Shown here piece by piece: positions 26,254-35,058 of a stretch of 35,837 bases of DNA; the first letter of the stretch is position 1; every line of letters starts with the position of its first letter. Both the position numbers and the translations under genes were made by a program. Below the pieces are notes generated by a model that saw only the letters and a program-made list of their open reading frames with translations, had not been told where the DNA came from and did not search any database. This DNA is from Hyphococcus sp. (GTDB lineage: Bacteria; Pseudomonadota; Alphaproteobacteria; Caulobacterales; Parvularculaceae). Where the stretch lies: positions 1 through 35,837 of the forward strand of contig JAJFGD010000196.1 of NCBI GenBank assembly GCA_021776315.1, in the 5' to 3' direction.

Positions 26254-26796
26254 ATGGCTGGTTACGTAGAACAAACATTAGCGGGCGGCGAAGAGATTAT
26301 AAACCGCGCCAATTTCAATTGGACATACAGCTTCTTTCCCTTGCTGTGGTTTTCATTGGGTGCAGGCGCTGTCGCCATGTTCTTTTTTCTTCAATATGCG
26401 GCTGAAGTCCCATTTGAGGAGCTGCGCATTGGATGGTGGTCAGCGATTATCGGCGGCACTGCGGGATCTCTCATCCTTTTAAACCATCTCATCATTTTGA
26501 TGACGACTGAGATTGTCGTCACAACGTACCGCTTTGTTTACAAAACCGGTCTGATCTCACGCAACACGCAAGAAGTGAGCCTCAATAAAATTGAGGAGAT
26601 TACACTTCACCAATCGGTTTGGGGCCGTGTCTTAGGCTACGGTAAATTGGTTCTACGTGGAACCGGCGTTGGCGTCATCACGTTGCCAGATCTTGATGAT
26701 CCGATTAAATTGCGACGTATTATTGAAAACACCAAGTCCGCATTGCGATCAGACCAACGTGGCCGTCGCCATGACGACGATGACGATTACGCATAG
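26254..26796 (+). CDS. Bacterial PH-domain (bPH2) membrane protein
   Basis: The 180-residue protein has two membrane helices (about residues 27-50 and 65-90) in a helical hairpin, followed by a bacterial pleckstrin-homology domain: TTYRFVYKTGLISRNTQEVS, then LNKIEEITLHQSVWGRVLGYG, a motif seen in YdbS/YdbT-like proteins. The C-terminus is strongly acidic (six Asp near the end). The function is unknown. ATG 26254 (MAGYVEQTL) is chosen; a frame upstream lacks a hydrophobic start. It is divergent from ettA. Confidence 0.88.
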   Translation: MAGYVEQTLAGGEEIINRANFNWTYSFFPLLWFSLGAGAVAMFFFLQYAAEVPFEELRIGWWSAIIGGTAGSLILLNHLIILMTTEIVVTTYRFVYKTGLISRNTQEVSLNKIEEITLHQSVWGRVLGYGKLVLRGTGVGVITLPDLDDPIKLRRIIENTKSALRSDQRGRRHDDDDDYA

Positions 26797-26804
26797 ATCT
26801 TTGA

Positions 26805-27839
26805 TTAATCTTTATTTTCAGCAACACGATCAAGTAGGCTAGCCAATATCGCCATATAGCGCGCATATTCCGCATGGCTAACTTGTGACCAAACGCGATA
26901 ACGCCTTTGGTCAACAAAAGCTTCGATCTTTTGAAACAAATCCGCACCATATGGGGTGTGTGCATATGTTCCTGCAGCGCTCTCAACCACCACATTTGCA
27001 GCAATCAATTCAGCCATCGCCATGTCACATGCTGCTTGCGTCACCCGCCAATGGGATTGGGTGTAGCATCTGGTAATGGCGTAGCCATCAGCTCTGCGCG
27101 TCGCGCCATAGAGTTCATGTGCCAATGGCGTTAGGGCCAGCAGTGACGGATCAACATCATGAGCTGATGCATAAATACTGATACGATAATGGGCATTGTC
27201 GTTTTGAAAGGCGATTTGATCGCCCATGCGTTCATCGATCCGCACGAGCGCTGGCGCATCCGGGGACCATCGAAGCCGATGATCGGTGCGCCACATTATG
27301 CTTTTATTGATGTGATCATCATCAAGCCGCGCTGACGACGTTATAACCTTGTCCAAAACAGTTAGTATGTCACCAGTAATATCTTGATATCGCGCATCAT
27401 GGCGTTCTGCGCGTTCGCGTAAAACAGCACGCCATTCGTCATAGACTTCAATGCCGTAGTCAGTGATGCGCCAACGATCTTCGCCTGCGGCGTCCACAAT
27501 GCCAATTTCTTGCAAATGCTCATAGTCCTGGCGAAGTGCTTCAGCACCATAATGGGGATAGCGTACCAGCACCCATTCTACCCGGTAATCATCCGTCGGA
27601 TATCGATCTAAATGTCGAAGAATAATGGTTGTGTCGTCGATCGATAGGTTTGATCGAGCAGCAAATTCTTCCCTTGCCCCTGTCCGCCAGCTTGCCCCCA
27701 AATGTTGGACAAGACCGGTATAGGTCGCGCCGATGGCTTGGTCTTCCATGGCAAGTGAAGTTACTGAAGGGGCACTACTACATGCGACAAGAAGTAAGCA
27801 GCAAAGACCTGTGGACAATCGATTTATTTTGTTCAACAT
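26805..27839 (-). CDS. Unknown lipoprotein with two winged-helix-like repeats
   Basis: The 344-residue protein has a lipoprotein signal with lipobox LVAC (Cys20, then Ser-Ser). I do not recognise a named family with certainty. Two segments look alike: residues about 100-145 (LRQDYEHLQEIGIVDAAGE, then ITDYGIEVYDEWRAVL) and about 270-315 (MAMAELIAANVVVESAAG, then TPYGADLFQKIEAFV). Both read like a helix, a V-V wing and an L/I-T-x-x-G helix as in winged-helix folds of SCO6745-like or MarR-like proteins. Such folds are normally cytoplasmic, so an exported, lipidated version is odd. It is downstream of fRMsr (30-base gap) and probably in the same transcript. Confidence 0.75.
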   Translation of the reverse strand: MLNKINRLSTGLCCLLLVACSSAPSVTSLAMEDQAIGATYTGLVQHLGASWRTGAREEFAARSNLSIDDTTIILRHLDRYPTDDYRVEWVLVRYPHYGAEALRQDYEHLQEIGIVDAAGEDRWRITDYGIEVYDEWRAVLRERAERHDARYQDITGDILTVLDKVITSSARLDDDHINKSIMWRTDHRLRWSPDAPALVRIDERMGDQIAFQNDNAHYRISIYASAHDVDPSLLALTPLAHELYGATRRADGYAITRCYTQSHWRVTQAACDMAMAELIAANVVVESAAGTYAHTPYGADLFQKIEAFVDQRRYRVWSQVSHAEYARYMAILASLLDRVAENKD

Positions 27840-27869
27840 CGCCTACTCCCAACATCGTTCGACAATATT

Positions 27870-28340
27870 CTAGCCAAACGCATTTTTCATGATCGCTTCC
27901 AACCCTTTGGTATCCGCCTCGTCAAACTGGGCTTTCTTATCGCTATCCACATCAAAAACAGCGATTAAGTCTCCGGTTGGGTTGAATATCGGCACAACGA
28001 TTTCCGATTGCGAGCGCGCATCACAGGCAATGTGATCTGGAAATGCATGCACATCATCGACGCATTGTGTCTCGCCTGTAACCGCAGCCGCGCCACAAAC
28101 GCCTTTATCAAATGGGATCCGCAAGCAACCCATGCTGCCTTGATATGGCCCAATGACAAGCTCTCGCTCTTTCTCCGGATCGACGACATAAAAACCGGTC
28201 CAGAAATAATGATCAAAGCTGTGATGCAGGATGTTAGATACCGTTGCCATGCGCGCCGTCAGGTTTGTTTCGCCATCAATGACGGCAGCAATTTCCTTCG
28301 CGACTTCTGCGTAACGTAGAGATTTTTCATTCTGTGTCAT
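27870..28340 (-). CDS. msrC: Free methionine-(R)-sulfoxide reductase (GAF domain)
   Basis: The 156-residue GAF-fold enzyme reduces free L-methionine-(R)-sulfoxide. The three catalytic/resolving cysteines are Cys72 (MGCLRI), Cys82 (KGVCG) and Cys106 (HIACDARS), with the same 10 and 24 residue spacings as E. coli fRMsr; TGFYVVD, GPYQGSMGC and SEIVVPIF are family marks. It is cytoplasmic and needs thioredoxin or glutaredoxin as reductant. It lies three bases after the EamA transporter stop and before the lipoprotein gene, all on the minus strand, so a three-gene transcript is likely. Confidence 0.93.
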   Translation of the reverse strand: MTQNEKSLRYAEVAKEIAAVIDGETNLTARMATVSNILHHSFDHYFWTGFYVVDPEKERELVIGPYQGSMGCLRIPFDKGVCGAAAVTGETQCVDDVHAFPDHIACDARSQSEIVVPIFNPTGDLIAVFDVDSDKKAQFDEADTKGLEAIMKNAFG

Positions 28341-28343
28341 GGG

Positions 28344-29210
28344 TCAAACATCGGGTGCGCGGACAAGAATGGCAAGCCCAAAAATGGTGACCAGCGCCCC
28401 CAATATGACGCCGACAGGAGCCCAGCCCACACCGACAATCCCCTCCAGCAATATGATGTAGCACGGGGTCAGCAAGACATAGGCTGTCGCTTTCGCCGCC
28501 GGGATCCGCACAACGGCATATTGCAACAAAAAGAAAGTGCCAGCTGTTGTCACTGTCGCTAAATAAGCAACGGTCAGCCATACAAATATGGGCAGCGTCG
28601 TCCAGTCGGTTGCCAATATTTCTCCCAGTGCATAAGGCGTAACCGCGACAGTCGCCCCGACCAGTGTCCAGAATGAAAACAACATCACCGGTTCACCATG
28701 ATTTAGTTTTCGCACGAGCGCCGCATAGAGGGCATGGGCAAATGTACCAGTCAGAAAAATATACTCACCCCGCCCCAAGTTAAATTTCAAAATGGCATCA
28801 ACATCACCGCGAAAGATTACCCACACAGATCCCGCGGCAGCGATCGTTAGACTGATCAACACAACGGGCTTTGCAGATTGTTGTAACAAGAAAAATGCAA
28901 TCGCCGTCGTGAAGAGTGGTAGCAATGTAAAGATTGCACCCGTTGACACCGGGTTCGTTGTTTTTAGCGCTTCGAACATGGTGATGAAGTAGAGCCCCAT
29001 CAAACCGCCAAGCAATATGAACCGCCAAAATGCTTTTGGTTGAATGATTTGCGACCAGTTTTTTTTCGGCAAGGTGAAAAGGGCGGCACCCGCCATCACC
29101 ATTGAGGCCAGAAACAACCGCAATGCCGTGAGCGCACCGGGTTCAATCAGCAACGCAGCGCGACTACCCAACGAAAATGACGCCGCAATCACTAAAGCAA
29201 AAATTGCCAT
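28344..29210 (-). CDS. EamA-family (DMT superfamily) transporter
   Basis: The 288-residue membrane protein has about ten hydrophobic helices arranged as two EamA repeats, as in RhaT/YdcZ-like exporters. Features are the first-helix SLGSRAALLIEPGALTALRL pattern, the LLPLFTTAIAFFLL segment and the repeat-2 LLTPCYIILLEGIVGVG. It probably exports a metabolite such as an amino acid; the substrate cannot be read. Its stop is three bases from fRMsr. The first helix begins almost at Met1, so an upstream start is conceivable but no suitable codon follows. Confidence 0.9.
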   Translation of the reverse strand: MAIFALVIAASFSLGSRAALLIEPGALTALRLFLASMVMAGAALFTLPKKNWSQIIQPKAFWRFILLGGLMGLYFITMFEALKTTNPVSTGAIFTLLPLFTTAIAFFLLQQSAKPVVLISLTIAAAGSVWVIFRGDVDAILKFNLGRGEYIFLTGTFAHALYAALVRKLNHGEPVMLFSFWTLVGATVAVTPYALGEILATDWTTLPIFVWLTVAYLATVTTAGTFFLLQYAVVRIPAAKATAYVLLTPCYIILLEGIVGVGWAPVGVILGALVTIFGLAILVRAPDV

Positions 29211-29306
29211 CGCTAGGTGACCGCGCCATTTCTCTTGGCCTATCGCATGTTGGTTGTTGTTAATGATGCTGACTTTGTTTGTACGGCGAAAATGGGTCCT
29301 AAATTT

Positions 29307-30008
29307 CTATGTTTCGGTGATTGAAAAACGTAACGGTGGCAAGGATCCGATTTCGATTGCCACTTTATCGCCTGGCACTAAGGGCCCAACGCCTTCGGGC
29401 GTTCCCGTAAAAATGAGATCCCCTGATTTCAGTTCAAAAAATTTTGAAAGCGCGATGATAATTTCCGGCACAGTCCAAATCATTGACGTAAGTGGCGCAT
29501 CTTGGCGCACTTCATCATTTACGCGAGTAACCAAATGAGCCGCATCAAAATCATTCGGTGGGAAATCCTGCCATCGCCCAATCGTGCCAATCGGCGCGGA
29601 GTGGTCAAAACCCTTCGCCGTGTCCCACGGTATACCCGCTTTTTTTGCTGCATGTTGCAGATCTCTTCGGGTTAAATCACAGCCACAGGCAGTTCCAAAG
29701 ATAAGACTACCGGCATCCTCTCGGCTTTGCAGGTCTCGCCCGCCCTTCCCCAAGGCGACTACCAATTCCCCTTCAAAATGAAGATTATCCGTCGCTTGAG
29801 GGTATGGAACGTCGTTACCACCAACAACGATGGCATCGGCGGGTTTTGTAAAAAATACGGGAGATGAGGCTTTTGGATCGCCGCCCATTTCTTTGACATG
29901 TTCGGCGTAGTTTTTGCCAACACAAAAAATGCGACGGACTGGGAACATACCGCCATTGTGCACGGGCACGAAAGCGGGCGGATGCGCATCAAAAACCAGT
30001 GACATCAT
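29307..30008 (-). CDS. Fumarylacetoacetate hydrolase family protein (acylpyruvase-like)
   Basis: The 233-residue enzyme cleaves C-C bonds of acylpyruvates or decarboxylates oxaloacetate, as in FAHD1-like proteins. Metal ligands are visible in HFEGELVVALG (Glu-x-Glu) and the Asp of FGTACGCDLTRRDLQ. RIFCVGKNYAEHVKEM and the lid/active-site GDLIFTGTPEGVGPL are family signatures. Two adjacent Met codons (30008, 30005) are possible starts. It is third in a minus-strand set DUF1272 - membrane protein - FAH with a 14-base gap to the membrane protein, so probably co-transcribed. Confidence 0.93.
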   Translation of the reverse strand: MMSLVFDAHPPAFVPVHNGGMFPVRRIFCVGKNYAEHVKEMGGDPKASSPVFFTKPADAIVVGGNDVPYPQATDNLHFEGELVVALGKGGRDLQSREDAGSLIFGTACGCDLTRRDLQHAAKKAGIPWDTAKGFDHSAPIGTIGRWQDFPPNDFDAAHLVTRVNDEVRQDAPLTSMIWTVPEIIIALSKFFELKSGDLIFTGTPEGVGPLVPGDKVAIEIGSLPPLRFSITET

Positions 30009-30022
30009 TTTTCCTTAAAGGG

Positions 30023-30445
30023 CTAATATAAAAGGGACATGCCGACGGCGATCAATGTGACACCAACCCCCGCCCCGATAAACGGAATTTTAAACCAAAA
30101 TGCGCGCGCCATCAGTACATACGCACCGCCAACAATCACGAATGCTAAGCGGACCGTCATGTCACTAAGGATATCCGGTCGCACAAGCGCGCAGTAGGCC
30201 ACCACGGCACCATAGAACATGACACCGATGCTATGGCTAAAATGAAACCCGAGCAAAGACGTCCAAAAATCTTTCGCGTCCTTGGTAAGATTGATCCGCG
30301 TAGCTTTTAAATCATTCAGCAAATCTTTTCGTGCCGGCATGAAATATTGCGGATTTTTCCAGTCCAGCACCGTTAGTCGCAAATGTAATGTACCGAGCAA
30401 AAAGAAAATCGCTGCACCGGCAGCTGTTATCCATTGACCGGACAT
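30023..30445 (-). CDS. Small four-helix inner-membrane protein
   Basis: The 140-residue protein has four predicted membrane helices (about residues 5-25, 70-90, 97-113, 118-138). Between helices 1 and 2 lies a polar stretch, DWKNPQYFMPARKDLL and LKATRINLTKDAKD. It resembles small integral membrane proteins annotated LIC_13387-like, but I am not sure. Its ATG overlaps the TAA of the DUF1272 gene by one base (TAATG), indicating translational coupling. Confidence 0.75.
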   Translation of the reverse strand: MSGQWITAAGAAIFFLLGTLHLRLTVLDWKNPQYFMPARKDLLNDLKATRINLTKDAKDFWTSLLGFHFSHSIGVMFYGAVVAYCALVRPDILSDMTVRLAFVIVGGAYVLMARAFWFKIPFIGAGVGVTLIAVGMSLLY

Positions 30446-30675
30446 TAGGACGCTCCCTTATAAACCCGCTTTGTCGATGCAGGGAATTTTTCTAATAACG
30501 CAGCCGGACGTATGGGGCGCTTTTCGAAGTTACCACCGCAATTGGGACAAACACCCGCCAAAGGACCATCAACGCATTCGACACAGAACGTGCACTCAAA
30601 GGTGCAAATTCTGACGTCTGCATCGACGGCTAGATCTTTGTTACACCGTTCACAATTAGGTCTAAGTTCTAACAT
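30445..30675 (-). CDS. DUF1272 zinc-ribbon-like protein
   Basis: The 76-residue protein begins MLELRPNCERCNKDL and continues ICTFECTFCVEC and GVCPNCGG, giving four CxxC-type pairs that surely bind one or two metal ions. It ends in RRPIRPA-type motif (KRPIRPAALLEKFPAS), which is the DUF1272 signature. The function is unknown; it is a small cytoplasmic protein, possibly zinc-binding. It starts the DUF1272 - membrane protein - FAH set. Confidence 0.92.
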   Translation of the reverse strand: MLELRPNCERCNKDLAVDADVRICTFECTFCVECVDGPLAGVCPNCGGNFEKRPIRPAALLEKFPASTKRVYKGAS

Positions 30676-30736
30676 TGAATTGTTCCCGTTGGACTAAGTG
30701 AAAAAATGTACCGGACGCTCCCCCCGGAAAAATTCC

Positions 30737-31390
30737 TTAGAGTATATTTTGTCCGGTCTTCGCCCAATCATCCAAAAATGCTTGCAGCCCCTTATCAGTC
30801 AAGGGATGGGCCGCAAGGCCTTTTAATACTGACGGTGGCACTGTCGCCACATCGGCACCGGCAATCGCGGAGTCTTTGACGTGATTGGCAGACCGTATCG
30901 ATGCCGCTAAAATTTCCGTACGGAAGTCATAATTATCATAAATCATACGAATTTCACGGATCAAATCCATGCCATCAATATTGATGTCATCTAAACGGCC
31001 AATGAATGGCGAGATAAATGATGCACCAGCTTTTGCCGCCAAAAGTGCTTGATTGGCAGAAAAACAAAGCGTCACATTGGTTTTGATTCCCTCACCGGTT
31101 AGCGCCTTACAAGCGACAAGCCCATCCCAAGTGAGCGGCAACTTCACCACAACATTGTCTGCGATTTTAGCAAGAGAGGTTCCTTCGGCAATCATTTGCT
31201 CGGATTCAACACCAGTGACTTCGGCGCTGACAGGGCCGTCCACAAGCGCACAGATCTCCCCAACAACTTCACGGAAATCACGGCCCGATTTCATCACCAG
31301 GCTTGGATTGGTGGTCACACCATCGACCAAGCCGCTTGGAATTAGCGCGCTGATCTCGTCAACATTTGCGGTATCCACAAAGAATTTCAT
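30737..31390 (-). CDS. fsa: Fructose-6-phosphate aldolase/transaldolase-like enzyme
   Basis: The 217-residue TIM-barrel enzyme belongs to the short transaldolase family (TalC/FSA). [13 protein letters not shown] starts the barrel; GVTTNPSLV carries the Asn/Asp region, Lys83 in [12 protein letters not shown] is the Schiff-base lysine, and [12 protein letters not shown] and [10 protein letters not shown] are family segments. The length is that of FSA. ATG 31390 is chosen over an upstream TTG because the barrel starts there. In alphaproteobacteria this gene often serves as the transaldolase of the pentose phosphate pathway. Confidence 0.95.
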   Translation of the reverse strand: MKFFVDTANVDEISALIPSGLVDGVTTNPSLVMKSGRDFREVVGEICALVDGPVSAEVTGVESEQMIAEGTSLAKIADNVVVKLPLTWDGLVACKALTGEGIKTNVTLCFSANQALLAAKAGASFISPFIGRLDDINIDGMDLIREIRMIYDNYDFRTEILAASIRSANHVKDSAIAGADVATVPPSVLKGLAAHPLTDKGLQAFLDDWAKTGQNIL

Positions 31391-31511
31391 TTGAAGTCTT
31401 TCTATCGTTTTGATGTTTAGAACGTCTTGCCGTTTAGGTAGCGCTAGACACACACGCCAACCGAACTCGCACCATACTAATACTTAGCCAAACTCTTTTG
31501 GCAGTACTGAC

Positions 31512-32885
31512 TTAATTTCGTAGAGGCTGCCATTGCCAATAGGTCAATGACCGCCACCCCCATTCGAGGGGGCCGAACCGGAATCGCGCCAACCACCACA
31601 TACTAAATGCCAGTTGAAAGACCCAGAATGCAACCATAATTGCATAGATCCCTGTCCTTTCGACGGAGCCAAAAAGACCCAGACCGATGCCACTGAATAT
31701 CAAATTCGCAATCACTGACTGGCTTATATAATTGGTCAGCGCCATCCGTCCCGTCGCCGTCAGCGCACGCATGAATAAGCTCGTAGAAATTGCTTTCCAC
31801 AATACAAAAAACAACCCGATATGTCCGAGCGTCATGGCCACCCGACTGACCTGATCGAACGCTGTCCATGCCCAATGGGTGAGCATGAATTGGGCCTCGA
31901 AGGAGGAAAGGACAGATCCTGTGCGGAAGGTTATGCCAATACCATAGCCAATTGCCGCCATGGTCCCATATAAGCGAAGGCTGCGCTCGGCCGTAATGAT
32001 ACGCCACTTATAAAGCGCCATGCCTAAGAACATCATGGTGAGCGCATCCACAATCCACCAACACATCTCATCGAAAGTGGTTAGATATCGGGCCACGGTT
32101 TTTGCATTGGCAATGAATACTGTCGCCGGTGACCCGGTTCGCTCAGCAATCTGGATTTCAAGAAGCTCTTGGGGTGGCCTATAACCTGCTGTGACCTTTT
32201 CCCATTGCTCCAGGGTTTCTTCTTCTTCGACGGATAGCACCCCACCAGCCTCAGCACGGGCTTCGATAGCAACGACTTGGTCGCTCAGCTCAATCTTATC
32301 GAATTCCTCAGTTGTGGCTTGCACTACCAAAACAGCCAATAACGCAACAGCAATGCCCAGAAGCTTTCGCGGCGACAAAACGCGGAATGGAAATAAAATC
32401 AATCCGGCGAGACCGTAGATCAGCAATATGTCATCGGGCATCAGCAACACGACCGCATGGGCAAAGCCGATAACCGCGAGCCACATCATCCGGCGATAAT
32501 AAAGGTCGGCGATGCGGATCGGTCCATCAGGTGAAATGGCTTTGGCGGTGAATAGAACCACGCCAGCGCCAAACATCACGGAAAAAAGCCCGCGCATGGA
32601 GCCATGCACCAAGACTTCCGCGGTACCCCATAAGCCATAATTGATGGGTCCGTCGCCGCCCGCCACAAAAGGATTGCTATAAGCAATCTCTGGCAAGCCA
32701 AGTGCAGCAATCGTCATGATGAAGATGCCAAGCACGGCAAAACCGCGCAAAGCGTCTAGTGCATCAAATCGGGATGATAATGGTCCTTGTACCCGGGATG
32801 CTTGTACACTGGATTCTCCGGCGCTGGGTTCTTGTGGGCTGGGCTTTTGGGTCGCTAGACCGCCACCCTCGAATGTACTCTCCAC
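31512..32885 (-). CDS. DUF418 integral membrane protein
   Basis: The 457-residue protein has about ten membrane helices and ends in the DUF418 signature (RFRFGPLEWGWRSLTYWQ). The N-terminal helix region RFDALDALRGFAVLGI is the usual DUF418 opening (acyltransferase-3-like). The first 38 residues are a Ser/Pro/Gln-rich tail that looks disordered. GTG 32885 is the likely start, since no ATG occurs before the first helix. It lies downstream of no close gene and upstream of FSA by 122 bases. The function is unknown; members are often thought to modify or export cell-surface molecules. Confidence 0.9.
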   Translation of the reverse strand: MESTFEGGGLATQKPSPQEPSAGESSVQASRVQGPLSSRFDALDALRGFAVLGIFIMTIAALGLPEIAYSNPFVAGGDGPINYGLWGTAEVLVHGSMRGLFSVMFGAGVVLFTAKAISPDGPIRIADLYYRRMMWLAVIGFAHAVVLLMPDDILLIYGLAGLILFPFRVLSPRKLLGIAVALLAVLVVQATTEEFDKIELSDQVVAIEARAEAGGVLSVEEEETLEQWEKVTAGYRPPQELLEIQIAERTGSPATVFIANAKTVARYLTTFDEMCWWIVDALTMMFLGMALYKWRIITAERSLRLYGTMAAIGYGIGITFRTGSVLSSFEAQFMLTHWAWTAFDQVSRVAMTLGHIGLFFVLWKAISTSLFMRALTATGRMALTNYISQSVIANLIFSGIGLGLFGSVERTGIYAIMVAFWVFQLAFSMWWLARFRFGPLEWGWRSLTYWQWQPLRN

Positions 32886-32916
32886 TGCTCATCAATCCTT
32901 CTCTCCCCACTGAGAA

Positions 32917-32931
32917 CGCCAAAAGCGGTCC
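32917..32931 (-). repeat. Dispersed intergenic repeat core, copy D
   Basis: On the minus strand, GGACCGCTTTTGGCG matches the core of copies B and C with one or two substitutions. It lies upstream of the DUF418 gene. The surrounding 282 bases hold no gene I can support. Confidence 0.5.
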
Positions 32932-33167
32932 TAACCTTAGGAGTACCCGCGCCTTTTTACTAGCAAAGACGATGCCGATACTGTCCTTTCAACACGTCCT
33001 CGACACCATGGCGAGAGGCCGCATGGAAAAAGGCTTGTAATTCCGCCTTGGGGTTGAGATATGCAACCTCTGCCTGGTCGGGTTGCTCTGGGTTTCACGT
33101 AACAGGCTCTTGTTTTTATTAGCGGTTTTGCGATGATAGCAAACCAAGCGACGGGTGGGGCCTTCCC

Positions 33168-35051
33168 ATGGGAAAAATTAGTCCGGAAAACCAATCAATC
33201 GTGGTGCGTTTTGCAGGCGATTCTGGTGACGGCGTACAGCTTTTAGGATCACAATTCGCGGAGTCGACGGCCCTTGCCGGGTCGGATTTCTCGACCTTTC
33301 CGGATTTTCCTGCGGAAATTCGAGCGCCTGTTGGTACGACCTTTGGGGTCTCGGCGTTTCAAATTAACCTTGGTGCGCGACGCATTTCGACCGCCGGTGA
33401 TCAACCAGATGTGTTAGTGGCCCTTAACCCAGCTGCGCTAAAGGTGAATTTACCTTTGCTACAAAAGGGTGCGCTAATTGTTCTGAACACAGACGCATTT
33501 AACGATCGTAATTTTGCGAAAGCCCATATTGCGGCGGACCCGCGCGAAACTGGTGAGCTTGACGATTACCAAGTGATCGAAATTGGGATTTCCACCCAGA
33601 CGTTGGAAGCGGTTAAACCCCACGGCCTGTCCAAAAGTGACGCAGAGCAATGTAAAAACTTCTGGGCCTTGGGCGCGGTGCTTTGGATGTTCGGTCGCGA
33701 CCGTAAACCGATTGCCGATTGGGCCACGCAAAAATTTGGCAAGAAAGCATCGCAAGCACTAATCGGAAATATAGCCGCCCTTGATGCGGGTCACGCTTTT
33801 GCCGAGACCGCAGAGCTTTCCGCTGAGATTCCGCAATTTGTGATTGGCGAAGCGCCAATGTACTCTGGCGAGTATCGTTCGATCACTGGCGCAGAGGCTT
33901 TGTCCCTCGGTCTCGCCGCAGCCGGTGAATTGGCCGATCGCGAAATCATGTTCTGTGGCTATCCCATTACGCCGGCCTCTTCGATCCTGCACCATTTGTC
34001 AAAAATGGGTGACCTTGGCGTTGCAACCTTTCAGGCTGAAGACGAAATTGCCGCCTGCTGCGCGGCAATCGGTGCCTCCTTTGCGGGAGCGATCGGGGTG
34101 ACCTCGTCATCTGGTCCCGGTATCGCTCTGAAAACGGAAGCCATTGGTCTTGGGATGTCAGTGGAATTACCGCTGGTGATCATCAACTCACAACGGGGTG
34201 GCCCATCAACGGGTCTGCCAACAAAAACTGAACAGTCGGATCTTTACCAAGCGATCTATGGACGTAATGCCGACGCACCCTTGCCCGTTATTGCAGCTGC
34301 TGGCCCCGGTGATTGTTTCGACACGGCGATTGAAGCGACGCGTATCGCGCTTCGCCACATGACGCCGGTATTTTTGCTTACCGATGGATATATCGCCAAT
34401 GCGGCGGGTCCGTGGGCGCTGCCGAATATGGATGATTTCGAGCCCATCCTTCATGGCGCACCACCAGCACCGGAAGAAGATTCGACAGCGCGCAAAAAAG
34501 CGATCTGGAAGCGTGATCCATCGACCCATGGTCGCCCTTGGGTGGTACCTGGTATGGAAGGGTTGGCGCATCGCGTTGGTGGTCTCGAGAAAGATATCGA
34601 GACAGGTGACATTTCTTACGATGCGGATAATCACCAAGCCATGTCAGAATTGCGGGCGAAAAAAATCGACGCCATCGCAGAATTTATTCCGGACCAAGAG
34701 GTTGAACAGGGTGCCAAAAAAGGCCCCCTCGCCGTGGTTGGTTGGGGATCGACCCATGGTGCCATTTGGCGCGCCGTGAATGATGCCCGTGCACAAGGCT
34801 TTGACGTCGCGCAAATCCACTTGCGCTATATGAACCCATTGCCAAAAAATCTTGGCAAGCTCCTGGCGAGCTATGACAAAGTCATCTTGCCAGAAATGAA
34901 TATGGGCCAGTGTGCAACACTGCTCCGCGACAAGCTGGAACTTAAAGTCATTCAGTTGAACAAGGTTTCTGGGCAACCGTTCAAGGTCTCAGAAATCGTC
35001 GATTCCATCAAAGACCATTACCCTGCAGCGATGAAGAAAGCGGCGGAGTAA
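33168..35051 (+). CDS. korA: 2-oxoacid:ferredoxin oxidoreductase, fused gamma-alpha subunit (KorA)
   Basis: The 627-residue subunit works with KorB to convert 2-oxoacids such as 2-oxoglutarate and CoA to acyl-CoA, with ferredoxin as acceptor. The N-terminal gamma domain shows VVRFAGDSGDGVQLLG and FPDFPAEIRAPVGTTFG; the alpha (pyrimidine-binding TPP) domain begins near YRSITGAEALSLGL and includes GYPITPASSILHHLS, GAIGVTSSSGPGIALKTEA and QRGGPSTGLPTKTEQSDL. The C-terminal transketolase-like domain has WGSTHGAI. The order and motifs match KorA. ATG 33168 follows GGTGGGG. KorB begins at 35811 after one inserted gene. Confidence 0.95.
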   Translation: MGKISPENQSIVVRFAGDSGDGVQLLGSQFAESTALAGSDFSTFPDFPAEIRAPVGTTFGVSAFQINLGARRISTAGDQPDVLVALNPAALKVNLPLLQKGALIVLNTDAFNDRNFAKAHIAADPRETGELDDYQVIEIGISTQTLEAVKPHGLSKSDAEQCKNFWALGAVLWMFGRDRKPIADWATQKFGKKASQALIGNIAALDAGHAFAETAELSAEIPQFVIGEAPMYSGEYRSITGAEALSLGLAAAGELADREIMFCGYPITPASSILHHLSKMGDLGVATFQAEDEIAACCAAIGASFAGAIGVTSSSGPGIALKTEAIGLGMSVELPLVIINSQRGGPSTGLPTKTEQSDLYQAIYGRNADAPLPVIAAAGPGDCFDTAIEATRIALRHMTPVFLLTDGYIANAAGPWALPNMDDFEPILHGAPPAPEEDSTARKKAIWKRDPSTHGRPWVVPGMEGLAHRVGGLEKDIETGDISYDADNHQAMSELRAKKIDAIAEFIPDQEVEQGAKKGPLAVVGWGSTHGAIWRAVNDARAQGFDVAQIHLRYMNPLPKNLGKLLASYDKVILPEMNMGQCATLLRDKLELKVIQLNKVSGQPFKVSEIVDSIKDHYPAAMKKAAE

Positions 35052-35058
35052 ACAACCA

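Noticed and set aside
32937-33194. 85-codon minus-strand frame in the gap before korA
   Set aside because: Composition is irregular, it overlaps the korA start and no ribosome binding site is seen; I treat the gap as regulatory only.
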